Assembly (NCBI RefSeq): GCF_030846195.1
Contig: NZ_JAVCWH010000003.1
Location: 524,001 to 588,000, forward strand
Origin: Paracoccus yibinensis
GTDB taxonomy: Bacteria > Pseudomonadota > Alphaproteobacteria > Rhodobacterales > Rhodobacteraceae
Direction of reading: 5' to 3'
DNA: 64,000 bases
This document shows positions 8,455-17,001 of this stretch, piece by piece. A program made the position numbers and the translations under genes. The notes beneath the pieces were generated by a model. That model saw nothing but the letters and a program-made list of their open reading frames with translations. It searched no databases and was not told the DNA's origin. Position 1 is the first letter of the stretch. The number at the start of each line of letters is the position of its first letter.

Positions 8455-11400
8455 ACTTGCTCGCGACTTGGCTAGCCTCAGTCGTCCAGGCCCGCCTCCA
8501 GGAGGCGTCTGTGAGCGGGCGGGGGTCAGAGACCCGGCTTATCTTCCACGGCCCGCCACTGGAGATCCTTAAGCGTGTCTTCTCGCTGCTTATCGCTCAC
8601 GAGGAAGGCCCAGGCATCCCAGTGCTCCTCCAGGTCCCGGAGCTAGGCCCAGGTGAAGCGAATCCGGCCAGCGGAGCCTCGGGGCGATGCGACGAGGGCC
8701 ACCTCCTCGATCTTCGCAATTCGCCCCAGGCGGCCAGTTTCCTCGCCTTGGTCCCCCCAGGCCAGCACGCTATCCGCTCGGTCACGTCGACGACCGACGA
8801 ATTTGGCATGATGTCTGGCAGCAACGGCGCGAACGTTTCCTTCGAGGAGTGGTGGTCGGACGCCTTCCTCCAGGACGCCATCGAGCATGCGCTGACCCAG
8901 GCCAGGCTAGACGGGAAGCAGCACGATGATGCCCGTACGATCGTGGCCCGCGCGTGCAGAGCCTTCGACGACGTGGATCCAAGTCCCGGCAGCCGGGTCG
9001 CTGCATGGCGCCTCGTCGCCCGGGTGTTCGAAGCTTCCGCTGACCCAGCCAGTGCGGCCAACCGCTTCAGCCTTGCGTGCGGCGTTCCGCCCAGCGAGAC
9101 TGGGCGCCTTGTCGCAGGACAGCAGCACGCGAGCCTCGACGGTGTCGCGGCCGCCCTGTCCGACGGATTTTCCACCGGCCTCGCCGGCGTATACGAGCAG
9201 GCCAACGACGAAAAGCGCGCGTGGATCGATGCGTTTCTTTCCCACATTCGGTCGACCTGTCAGGCGCTAACCGCGCTTGATCGATCGCCCGAGGCATTCT
9301 ATGCCCCATGGGGCGAGCTTGAACTGCCGCCGGCGCCAGCCTGGTGGGAGGGACTTACCGCCGAGGCCTGGGCGGCCCTGTTGGACGACGAGCCTGAGAT
9401 CGTCGGAGACATTCGAGTCGAGTGCTCCAACCCTCTTCTTCCGCCATCACGTGGAATACCGCTGCTGGTCGAGGAACAGGTAGAGATATCAATCAGCGCG
9501 ACTAACACCGATAGCACGCCGGTGGACGTCTCGCTAGAGCGATCGCCCGGCCGGTCGGCCAATGGCTTCCCTCTTGCAGTGTTGGTCGATGGCCGAGCGG
9601 ATTTCGTCGACGACGCCCCCCCAGTGCACCGCACCCCTATCCAGTACAAGGTCAGCGCCGAGAACTTCCGCACTGCCTCCATTAAGGTGGTCTCGCTTGC
9701 AACGCTGGCGTCTGGCATCTTCGTGGGGTGCCGAACGGCCCGTAAGGTGACGCCGCCAAAGGCACCCGCCCGCCGCACGCGCGGGGCCAACTGGGAGTCA
9801 TCAATTACCTTGCCTGGGCCGGGGAGGTACGAGCTCCTCGTGTTCCTGTCCCCCGGGTCTTCGATCGAGGGAGCGGCGACAGGCGTCGCTGGCAGCGAGC
9901 ATGGCAGCGACGAGCGACAAACCCTTCCCGCCCGTGAAGTGCGACCCGGCCTCTACCAGATCGAGGTGGAGGTCGACGGATCGTACCAGCTAGACCTGCC
10001 ATTCAAGCGGACGACCACTGACGGCAAGCTGGCTACCGAGACTTGCCGCGTCTTCCTGTCCTGCGACGACGTGGTCGAGGAAGGCTGCAACAGCGAATTC
10101 GAGCGCCTCATTATGGTCAACCGGAGACAGGTAGAACCCTCGGGGGCAAAGCCGGTCGTCCAGCTCAACCGGAGCGCCAGGACAAGCACGCTCCAAGGCT
10201 GGTTGCTCCAGGACGAGAATGTCGCTCGCTCGTACCTGCCCATCGTGCTTGCTGAGGACTATGGCGATCATTGGATTCAGCCTAACTGGACGGACGAGAT
10301 GGGCCGGATCCTTTCTGCCGGTCGCTACCACAAGGACCCACGCCCCCCGGCGAGTCAGTTCGATCCGCCTGCGGCCTTTGTCGAAGCCCGCAAGGCAATT
10401 GCCCGGCTGGTCCGCGGCGGCGACGACCAATCGCGGCTGGTGGAGGCGGCGCCGCTTGGAGAGTGGCTCCGGCAGGACACGGCATTCCAGGCGCTCGTCG
10501 AGAAATACCTCGATGCTTACTCGGTTTGGCTTCAAGGCAGCCCGGAAGTCGCTCGCTGGAGCGACGTCGTGGTTGTTGCCTCACTCGAGCCAGGTGGGCG
10601 GACACTGGCCCGTAGCCCCGATGCCATCCTGCTCTCGCCGCTCCATCCCGCCCGTCTGGCCTGGCATGCGCTTGCCCAGAAAATTCTAGACGACGCCGCA
10701 CTGAGCGCCAAGCCATGCCCAGCGGCCGGCATCCTCGCCCCTGGCATCGTGCCTGACATACTGCAGATGCCGCTGGTGTCACCCGAGGGCATCGAGCTAG
10801 TGCCTTTCCTTGCGGTCGAATCCAACACCGACTATTGGTCCGTCCTTTGGAACGGCCGGCGCTTGCGCGAGCTGGCAGATCGCTCTAGGGCAGCGCCCTT
10901 CGGGGCGACGTTCGGGATCACCATCGGCGGCATATCTGCAGGCTTTAGCGCCGCCCAGGTCGGCAGGGCGCTCGACGACGTCTCCAATGTCCTTTGCGCA
11001 AAGCCGTCGCTGAGCGTCGCCATCAGCAGCGCGGGCGGTGCAACCGACGCATGCAACGATGGCCTCGTGCAGTGGTCCTCGGGGCGCTACGCTGAAGCAG
11101 ACAAGTCCGTGCGACTCGCAAATACAGGGCCGCGGCGCCTGGATGTCTTTGACATGCGCGACGGCCCATCGCAGCCGGACGACGCGACAATCGCCAACCT
11201 GTCCGAGGACACGCTTAACCATGTGCGGTGGTTCTCAAAGCACCCTGAGGCGAAGAGCATCGACCTTGGCATCATAGCCCAACTGGATTCGTCGGAGCCA
11301 GACACGGCCGAAACCCCCGCCTTGTCTGCACTTGGCGCAGGCGCACTCATCCGCCATCGAGTACGGCGCCAGCTACCTAGTTATTTCCTCAGCGAAACCC

Positions 11401-13904
11401 GGCAGTCACGGCCGGCCCGACCCGTGGGGGATCCGCTTGCTGACAAGGTTGCTGCATGCGTTACCCAGCTGGAAAGCTCGCCGACGCAACCCGTCGGCCT
11501 TCGCTTCGCGCCAAACGTCCACGCCATAGGCGACATGCTCGAGCGCAGGCAGGCGGACTTCGTCGCCGTATCGTCCTCGGCGATTGACCCGGCTTGCTTT
11601 CTCGGAGGCTGGCTGCCGGAGTCCTACCTGTGGGATTACGACCTTCCCTCCTATTCTCAGCGCGCCGGCGACACAAATGGCTATTATCTCCTTTCCAGGG
11701 TGAAGCCCTCCGACCGCGATGCGTTGAAGCGGGCACTCGCGAGGCTTCCAGGCTGCGACGGCCTTGATCACAACCAAATCGACCAGATACTGCTAGAGGT
11801 AGCGCGGCGAGGCATTCCTACCATCAGGGGACTTTCGGCCGAAGACTCCGGCGCAACCGGGGACCTGGGCCTCTTCGTCGCGGCACGCCTGCTGCAGGAT
11901 CGCTTCCGGTCCGCCGCGAGCACTGACAGCCTGGTCCCGGTAATCGGTGGCACGACCAGTGAGCCCTCGATCGCGCTAGTGGTTCCTGTCGACCCGTTCC
12001 GCAGCTACCTCGACGACCTTGCGCGAGTTCTCAACCGGGATCGTTCGGAAGGCGGGTTCTCGCGACCTGACCTGCTCGTAGTGAGCGCCGCGGTCGGGCT
12101 GGATGGCGTGCGAGTCCATCTAGTACCTGTGGAAGTAAAGTGCCGGCTGGGCTCGGTCCTCTCGCCGAATGCCTCGCGCGATGCACTGGACCAGGCGAAA
12201 TCGCTGTCCGGCTTGCTATCGGAGCTCGCGTCGCGCGACGACACTCTGTCTGTCTGGCGCCTTTCGTATCAGCACCTGCTGATCTCGATCATCGGCTTCG
12301 GCATGCGGGTCTATAGCCAGCACGAGGACCTTGCCGGCTCCGGCGCCGACTGGTCGGCACTGCACGAGCAGATCGCGTCGGCGATCCTTGCTGACGACAG
12401 CTGCGTGACAGTCGACGAACGCGGCCGACTGCTCCTGGTCGACGACTCCCCGATGAGCGATGCGCTCGATCGCGACAATGACGGTTTCGAGGAGACGATT
12501 GTCATTGCTGCCGCCGATGCCGGCCGCATTGTCGCGGGGGACGCCCAGGCGCTATACGACAGCATCAAGGCGAAGGTCGGTGACTGGCAGCTCTTCCCGG
12601 TCGAACGCCACATGGCGGCCCTGGCCATCGACCTAGTGCCCATTAATACAAGGGGGGAAGGCGGGCCTTCGGCGGCCATGCAGACTGGGCACGATGGCGC
12701 TTACGACGAGTCCGCCGGCGCAGGTGGCGGAGCCGTGACGAGCCAGACTACGGATCCGGCGCGGGGACTGGGAGACGGCAGCGAACGCGGGATCCATCTG
12801 CGGATCGGCAGCACCGTCGATGGTTTCGAAAAGCGCGAGTTGTCTCTTTCATTGTCCGACACAAGGCTGAACCAGCTCAACATGGGTGTGGTTGGCGATC
12901 TTGGCACCGGCAAGACGCAGTTGCTGAAGTCCCTCGTCTACCAGATCGCTTCGGCCACCGATGCCAACCGTGGCGTCCGGCCGCGCATGCTGATCTTCGA
13001 CTATAAAAAGGACTACAGCAGCCCCGACTTCGTCGCGGCCACCGGCGCCCGCGTCGTAAAGCCGCAGAACCTGCCGCTGAACCTGTTCGATACGTCCGCT
13101 ATCGGCGACGCCATCTCCCCGTGGCTCGATCGATTCAGGTTTTTCGCCGACGTCCTGGATAAGATTTACTCGGGCATCGGGCCGGTCCAGCGCGACAAGC
13201 TCAAGCGCGCCGTGCGCTCGGCCTACGAGTCTACGCCAAGCTCGGCCCCGACCATCTACGATGTCCATGCCGCCTATGCCAGCCTTCTCGAGGGCAAGTC
13301 GGACTCGCCCATGGCAATTATCGACGATCTGGTCGACATGGAGGTGTTCGAGCGCGACCCGGTCAGGTGCATCGGGTTCGACCAGTTCCTCCAGGGTGTC
13401 GTGGTCGTGTCACTAGATGCTTTTGGCCAGGACGACCGCAGCAAGAACATGCTCGTTGCGGTGATGCTCAATATGTTCTACGAAAACATGCTCAAGACGC
13501 CCAAGCGGCCATTCCTTGGCACCCATCCCCAGTTGCGCGTCATCGACTCCTACCTGCTGGTCGACGAAGCCGACAACATCATGCGGTACGAGTTTGACGT
13601 CCTCCGAAAGTTGCTCCTGCAAGGCCGCGAGTTTGGCTGCGGCATCATCCTCGCGTCGCAATACCTGCGTCACTTCAAGGTGAATGCCACTGACTACCGG
13701 GAGCCGCTGCTTACTTGGTTCGTGCACAAAGTACCGAATGTCACCCCCTCTGAGCTGTCGGCTCTCGGCCTTGCAAATTCCGCCGTCGAGTTGGCGGAAA
13801 AGGTGAAGGCGCTCGCAAACCACCAATGTCTATACAAGTCGTTCGACTCGCCAGGCCGCGTTGTTCGGGGATTACCGTTCTACGAGCTCACGGCTGGCAA
13901 GTAG
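8451..13904 (+). CDS. Giant HerA/FtsK-like ATPase with PD-(D/E)XK-like motif, DptH-like
   Basis: About 1817 residues. The C-terminal 340 form a HerA/FtsK-type motor: Walker A GDLGTGKT at about 1482-1489, the strand LIFDYKKDY, Walker B VDEAD around D1705-E1706, and a sensor-like ASQ. About 250 residues before the motor, PDLLVV (D1207) and VEVK (E1228, K1230) make a convincing PD-(D/E)XK nuclease signature. Residues of about 330-550 are rich in beta-type sequence, perhaps Ig-like modules. A central region (LSPLHPARL, then LWDYDLPSYS and GYYLL) recalls DptH of phosphorothioate-dependent restriction. ATG 8451 overlaps the previous stop (ATGA), with GAGG 10 bases upstream; GTG 8445 is possible. 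Likely role: DNA translocation coupled to cleavage. The DptH relation is inferred. Confidence 0.75.
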   Translation: MNLLATWLASVVQARLQEASVSGRGSETRLIFHGPPLEILKRVFSLLIAHEEGPGIPVLLQVPELGPGEANPASGASGRCDEGHLLDLRNSPQAASFLALVPPGQHAIRSVTSTTDEFGMMSGSNGANVSFEEWWSDAFLQDAIEHALTQARLDGKQHDDARTIVARACRAFDDVDPSPGSRVAAWRLVARVFEASADPASAANRFSLACGVPPSETGRLVAGQQHASLDGVAAALSDGFSTGLAGVYEQANDEKRAWIDAFLSHIRSTCQALTALDRSPEAFYAPWGELELPPAPAWWEGLTAEAWAALLDDEPEIVGDIRVECSNPLLPPSRGIPLLVEEQVEISISATNTDSTPVDVSLERSPGRSANGFPLAVLVDGRADFVDDAPPVHRTPIQYKVSAENFRTASIKVVSLATLASGIFVGCRTARKVTPPKAPARRTRGANWESSITLPGPGRYELLVFLSPGSSIEGAATGVAGSEHGSDERQTLPAREVRPGLYQIEVEVDGSYQLDLPFKRTTTDGKLATETCRVFLSCDDVVEEGCNSEFERLIMVNRRQVEPSGAKPVVQLNRSARTSTLQGWLLQDENVARSYLPIVLAEDYGDHWIQPNWTDEMGRILSAGRYHKDPRPPASQFDPPAAFVEARKAIARLVRGGDDQSRLVEAAPLGEWLRQDTAFQALVEKYLDAYSVWLQGSPEVARWSDVVVVASLEPGGRTLARSPDAILLSPLHPARLAWHALAQKILDDAALSAKPCPAAGILAPGIVPDILQMPLVSPEGIELVPFLAVESNTDYWSVLWNGRRLRELADRSRAAPFGATFGITIGGISAGFSAAQVGRALDDVSNVLCAKPSLSVAISSAGGATDACNDGLVQWSSGRYAEADKSVRLANTGPRRLDVFDMRDGPSQPDDATIANLSEDTLNHVRWFSKHPEAKSIDLGIIAQLDSSEPDTAETPALSALGAGALIRHRVRRQLPSYFLSETRQSRPARPVGDPLADKVAACVTQLESSPTQPVGLRFAPNVHAIGDMLERRQADFVAVSSSAIDPACFLGGWLPESYLWDYDLPSYSQRAGDTNGYYLLSRVKPSDRDALKRALARLPGCDGLDHNQIDQILLEVARRGIPTIRGLSAEDSGATGDLGLFVAARLLQDRFRSAASTDSLVPVIGGTTSEPSIALVVPVDPFRSYLDDLARVLNRDRSEGGFSRPDLLVVSAAVGLDGVRVHLVPVEVKCRLGSVLSPNASRDALDQAKSLSGLLSELASRDDTLSVWRLSYQHLLISIIGFGMRVYSQHEDLAGSGADWSALHEQIASAILADDSCVTVDERGRLLLVDDSPMSDALDRDNDGFEETIVIAAADAGRIVAGDAQALYDSIKAKVGDWQLFPVERHMAALAIDLVPINTRGEGGPSAAMQTGHDGAYDESAGAGGGAVTSQTTDPARGLGDGSERGIHLRIGSTVDGFEKRELSLSLSDTRLNQLNMGVVGDLGTGKTQLLKSLVYQIASATDANRGVRPRMLIFDYKKDYSSPDFVAATGARVVKPQNLPLNLFDTSAIGDAISPWLDRFRFFADVLDKIYSGIGPVQRDKLKRAVRSAYESTPSSAPTIYDVHAAYASLLEGKSDSPMAIIDDLVDMEVFERDPVRCIGFDQFLQGVVVVSLDAFGQDDRSKNMLVAVMLNMFYENMLKTPKRPFLGTHPQLRVIDSYLLVDEADNIMRYEFDVLRKLLLQGREFGCGIILASQYLRHFKVNATDYREPLLTWFVHKVPNVTPSELSALGLANSAVELAEKVKALANHQCLYKSFDSPGRVVRGLPFYELTAGK

Positions 13905-13911
13905 CGGGCGG

Positions 13912-14340
13912 ATGGCTGACTTCCTCTCACCAAGCGAACGCTCCCAGCGAATGTCGCGGATCCGCTCGTCGGATACCGCCCCGGAACTGGCCTTGCGTCG
14001 TGAGTTGCACAGGCTTGGCCTAAGATACACGCTCGGTAACAAGAAGCTAGTCGGCAAACCGGATCTTGTGTTTCCACGCCATCGCACAATCGTCTTCGTA
14101 CACGGATGCTTCTGGCACCGACACCAGGGCTGCAGCATCTGCACCACCCCGAAATCCAACACGCCCTTCTGGCAAGAAAAATTCGACCGCAATGTCGCAA
14201 GGGACACACGGGTGTCGGCTCAGCTCGAAGCGATGGGATGGCGCGTGCTCATCACCTGGGAATGCGAGCTCCAATCAGGCATTCGTACGCGGGCCACCGC
14301 CGAGCGGCTGGCAGGGCTGATCCGGGCAGGCAGCGCATGA
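13912..14340 (+). CDS. vsr: Very short patch repair endonuclease Vsr
   Basis: A 142-residue nuclease that nicks 5' of the T in T:G mismatches arising when 5-methylcytosine deaminates. Key residues align with the E. coli enzyme in both identity and numbering: E25, catalytic D51 in GKPDLVFP, H64 and H69 in VHGCFWHRH, and zinc ligands C66, H71, C74 or C77, and C117. ATG 13912 begins 7 bases after the giant ATPase stop, with GGGCGG just upstream; longer frames overlap that gene. Vsr genes usually sit next to their cytosine methylase; here it is about 9 kb away but in the same run, which ties it to the methylase at 3513. It may protect the methylated sites from mutation or have been recruited as an effector nickase. 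Confidence 0.93.
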   Translation: MADFLSPSERSQRMSRIRSSDTAPELALRRELHRLGLRYTLGNKKLVGKPDLVFPRHRTIVFVHGCFWHRHQGCSICTTPKSNTPFWQEKFDRNVARDTRVSAQLEAMGWRVLITWECELQSGIRTRATAERLAGLIRAGSA

Positions 14341-16373
14341 CCCACGTCATTGAACCTTCGCCCCGACCGCGAGCGTTCTGGCACGGGTCCGCCCGGGCCT
14401 TCCTCGATGCAAATCCTAAGGCGATCATCGGTCAACTCGCGAGCTGTCATGTCAGATTCCATGCTGCGGCGGAAGCCGAGCAAGTGCGGGCGTGGGAGCG
14501 CGAGATCGAAATTCTGCGGCTGGCGCTCGCAGCGGGCGGCGAGCGGGCGCAAAACTGGGGCGTGTTACTTGAGGCGCCGATGCTCCGGCTTGGCAAGCGC
14601 ATGGATGCAGTCATCTTGCTCCCCGGGTCCGCGGCGATCGTGGAGTTCAAGATTGGCGCGAAACGCTTCGAAGCGGCCGACCAGCTCCAGGTCGAGCACT
14701 ATGCCCTAATGCTGCGAGACTTTCACGAGGTTAGCCAGTCGCTCATCGTGGTGCCCATCCTCTGCGCCGAGCATGCCGTCCCGCATCCCCAGGTGGCCAA
14801 TGCCCTGATCGTCCACGATGGGGTCGCCGACGCCATTGCCACGGACGCAAGCGGCCTAGCTAGCGCGCTGCGCATTGCGGAAGCACTTGGTGCGGGTGGC
14901 GCTATGGCTTCGGTGGAAGCCTTCGACTCGTCTGCCTATCGCCCGACTCCCACGATCGTCGAAGCCGCTCGCGCCTTGTACGCGGGACATGGCATTGCCG
15001 AGATCGGCCGGGGGGATGCCGCCGATGCAACGCTGCAGCAGGCCGGCGCAACCTTGCTGTCCCTCGCCGAGCGTGCGGAACGGGAGCGCCTGCACCTTGT
15101 TTGCTTCGTCACCGGATCGCCCGGTGCAGGCAAGACGCTCCTAGGCCTGGATGTTGCATTGCGGAACCGATCTAGCGACAGGCCGGCGGCCCTGCTCTCT
15201 GGGAACCGGCCACTGGTGTATGTCCTGACTGAGGCACTCGCGACCGACCGGGCGTCGCGCGGCGAAATCACCAAAGCGCAGGCGCGCCACGAGGTTAGCT
15301 CTTCCATCCAGAACCTGCTCGGCTTCCTCAAAGAACATTCTGATGGTGCGCCACCGCCGGAATGCGTTGTGGTGTTCGACGAGGCTCAGCGCGCCTGGGA
15401 CGAGAAGGTCGGCGAGGAACTGATGGGGCGCCCAAGCTCCGAGCCTACATTGTTCCTAGAGATACTTGGCCGCCTCGATTGGGCATGCCTCGTCTGCCTT
15501 GTCGGGCCCGGCCAGGAGATCAATCGTGGCGAAGGCGGCCTGCCACTCTGGGGAGCTGCGCTGCGGCATGCCGCCTCCAGCGGCCGGAACTGGCATGTTG
15601 TCGCGGCACCGCAGGCAATTGAAGGAGGGTCAGACGTCGCAGGTCCCGGCCTCGTGGAACCGGGTGCCGAAATGCCGTGCACGCTCGTCGTAGAGCCTAG
15701 CCTGCACCTGTCGAACGGATTGCGTGCATATCGGAGCCCCGACCAGGGGCGGTGGGTCGCCTCGCTTCTCGCGGGCGACATTGCCGAAGCCGCGCGAATC
15801 GCAAGGACGATGGGCGCGCCGCCCGCCTGGCTTACTCGAGACCTTGGTATGGCTCGTCAATGGCTCCGGGACCGCCGGCGAGGCGGGCGTTCCGTTGGTC
15901 TGCTCGCGAGCGCAGGGGCGGTCCGGCTGCCCGCCGAGGGCCTGCCGCCCACACCGCGCTCGAACGAACTCGAAGCGATAGGGCACTGGTTCCTGAAACC
16001 ATGGACTGATTTCCGGAGCGCCGGCGCGCTCGAGATTCCTTTGAGCGAGTTTGGCTGCCAGGGGCTAGAGCTTGATTTCGTAGGTCTGACGTGGGGTGGC
16101 GATCTGGTCTGGACCAGCGAGGGCTGGACGCCGCGGCGCATGAGCGCGCCGAGGTGGACGCGAATCGGGATTGAGGAAAAGCGTAGGTTCCGCATCAATG
16201 CCTACCGCGTACTGTTGACCAGGGCGCGTGCCGGATTGGTCATCCACGTTCCCCTGGGCAATGCGGAGGATGCGACGCGAGACCCTGACGAGTTCGACGC
16301 GATTGCGACGGCCCTCGTGGGCGCTGGCGCCACAATGCTGCCTTGCCCTGATCGGCCAGCTAAGTCGACCTGA
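14337..16373 (+). CDS. DUF2075-type helicase with N-terminal PD-(D/E)XK-like motif
   Basis: Predicted 678 residues, starting at ATG 14337 that overlaps the Vsr stop (ATGA). The N-terminal part holds a PD-(D/E)XK-like signature: D90 in KRMDAVILL and E103/K105 in IVEFK, followed by a QLQVEHYALML helix. The central P-loop has Walker A GSPGAGKT at about 260-267 and Walker B VVFDEAQ at D348-E349. A late INAYRVLLTRAR resembles motif VI of superfamily 1 helicases. This is the arrangement of DUF2075 (Schlafen-3-like) helicases. It is the last gene of the run; the next plus-strand frame begins about 190 bases later. It probably supplies nucleic-acid unwinding or a second nuclease for the system. Its activity is inferred from motifs. 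Confidence 0.82.
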   Translation: MTHVIEPSPRPRAFWHGSARAFLDANPKAIIGQLASCHVRFHAAAEAEQVRAWEREIEILRLALAAGGERAQNWGVLLEAPMLRLGKRMDAVILLPGSAAIVEFKIGAKRFEAADQLQVEHYALMLRDFHEVSQSLIVVPILCAEHAVPHPQVANALIVHDGVADAIATDASGLASALRIAEALGAGGAMASVEAFDSSAYRPTPTIVEAARALYAGHGIAEIGRGDAADATLQQAGATLLSLAERAERERLHLVCFVTGSPGAGKTLLGLDVALRNRSSDRPAALLSGNRPLVYVLTEALATDRASRGEITKAQARHEVSSSIQNLLGFLKEHSDGAPPPECVVVFDEAQRAWDEKVGEELMGRPSSEPTLFLEILGRLDWACLVCLVGPGQEINRGEGGLPLWGAALRHAASSGRNWHVVAAPQAIEGGSDVAGPGLVEPGAEMPCTLVVEPSLHLSNGLRAYRSPDQGRWVASLLAGDIAEAARIARTMGAPPAWLTRDLGMARQWLRDRRRGGRSVGLLASAGAVRLPAEGLPPTPRSNELEAIGHWFLKPWTDFRSAGALEIPLSEFGCQGLELDFVGLTWGGDLVWTSEGWTPRRMSAPRWTRIGIEEKRRFRINAYRVLLTRARAGLVIHVPLGNAEDATRDPDEFDAIATALVGAGATMLPCPDRPAKST

Positions 16374-16565
16374 CAGGCAGCTAGGCGCCCATCAGCCACA
16401 GCAAGTGAGTAAGTGCAGGTGCGGACAAACGTCAACGCCGCTTGAAGCAGTACCGCATCGATTCACTTCCCACGACCTTGAACCGGTTTTCCGTGTCGGC
16501 GCTTACGGGTTTTCGCCCCCCGCTGATACGTTTCGGCGAATGGAAAAGCCCGGGAGCGCGTGGTC
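16374..16565. other. Non-coding stretch after the defence run
   Basis: About 190 bases between the helicase stop and a small plus-strand frame. No clear terminator, repeat or RNA gene is seen. The composition is close to that of the island. Confidence 0.4.
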
Positions 16566-16766
16566 ATGAGCAGGATTGTCAACAACAGGGTCAAGAAGGC
16601 ACCGAGCGACGATAAGGATGACGCGTTTCGGCGGGTGCTTCGCTCCTTCACCGGCGGGGCCATCGACGACACCCTGCGGGCGCTCGAAGCCAATGGCCTC
16701 ATGATGCGCACCCGGTGCGCAAGCCAAGTAAACGCAATGTGGGAAAAGATGTGGGGTAGGATCTAA
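16566..16766 (+). CDS. Small hypothetical protein at the island edge
   Basis: A 66-residue frame from ATG 16566, with GGGAG about 10 bases upstream; GTG 16560 would add two residues. It is basic, charged and probably helical (RIVNNRVKKAPSDDKDD near the start, then AIDDTLRALEANGLMM). I do not recognise the family. It lies between the defence run and the tRNA-Met gene, so it is either the last gene of the island or a remnant of the integration module. Coding status is moderate: plausible composition and a ribosome site, but no family support. Confidence 0.45.
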   Translation: MSRIVNNRVKKAPSDDKDDAFRRVLRSFTGGAIDDTLRALEANGLMMRTRCASQVNAMWEKMWGRI

Positions 16767-16812
16767 GCATCCCGCCTAATGCATTGCTTTGAAGCACAAT
16801 CTTACGAAGATG

Positions 16813-16889
16813 TGGTAGCGGAGGAGGGATTTGAACCCCCGACACAAGGATTATGATTCCTCTGCTCTAACCAGCTGAGCTACTCCGCC
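16813..16889 (-). tRNA. tRNA-Met (anticodon CAT), elongator type
   Basis: On the minus strand the cloverleaf runs from 16889 to 16816, with an encoded CCA at 16815-16813. Acceptor stem GGCGGAG pairs with CTCCGCT (a G-U at the first pair), the D arm begins TAGCTCAG, the anticodon arm GAGGA-ATCATAA-TCCTT places CAT at positions 34-36, and the T arm contains GGGTTCAAATCCC. The first-pair G-U and sequence resemble elongator tRNA-Met rather than the initiator. A CAT anticodon could also belong to lysidine-modified tRNA-Ile, which I consider less likely. Its 3' end faces the accessory island on the left, making it the probable integration site. Confidence 0.93.
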
Positions 16890-16951
16890 ACGGGTGGGGG
16901 CGATTTACGGGGTGGCGCGGGGGGCGTCAAGCGGTATTCGTCAAAGAAATG

Positions 16952-16975
16952 AAAACGCCGCCCAGGACCGGCGGC
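16952..16975 (-). terminator. Intrinsic terminator of gltX
   Basis: On the minus strand GCCGCC pairs with GGCGGC around a 7-base loop and is followed by CGTTTTC. It sits 26 bases beyond the gltX stop. Confidence 0.65.
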
Positions 16976-17001
16976 GGTCATGTTTCCGGTGAAAGCCCCC
17001 G

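Noticed and set aside
3513..16373. Reading the module as a complete Dnd, BREX or DISARM system
   Set aside because: No dndABCDE, no BrxC/PglZ/PglX and no DrmABC proteins are present; only the restriction-type trio resembles Dnd.
16463..16711. 82-codon minus-strand frame over the small island-edge gene
   Set aside because: Overlaps the plus-strand frame with better start and ribosome site; composition is Ser/Arg-rich as in shadows.
16813..16889. tRNA-Ile with lysidine-modified CAT anticodon
   Set aside because: The arms and G-U first pair fit elongator tRNA-Met better; a scan with tRNAscan-SE would settle it.
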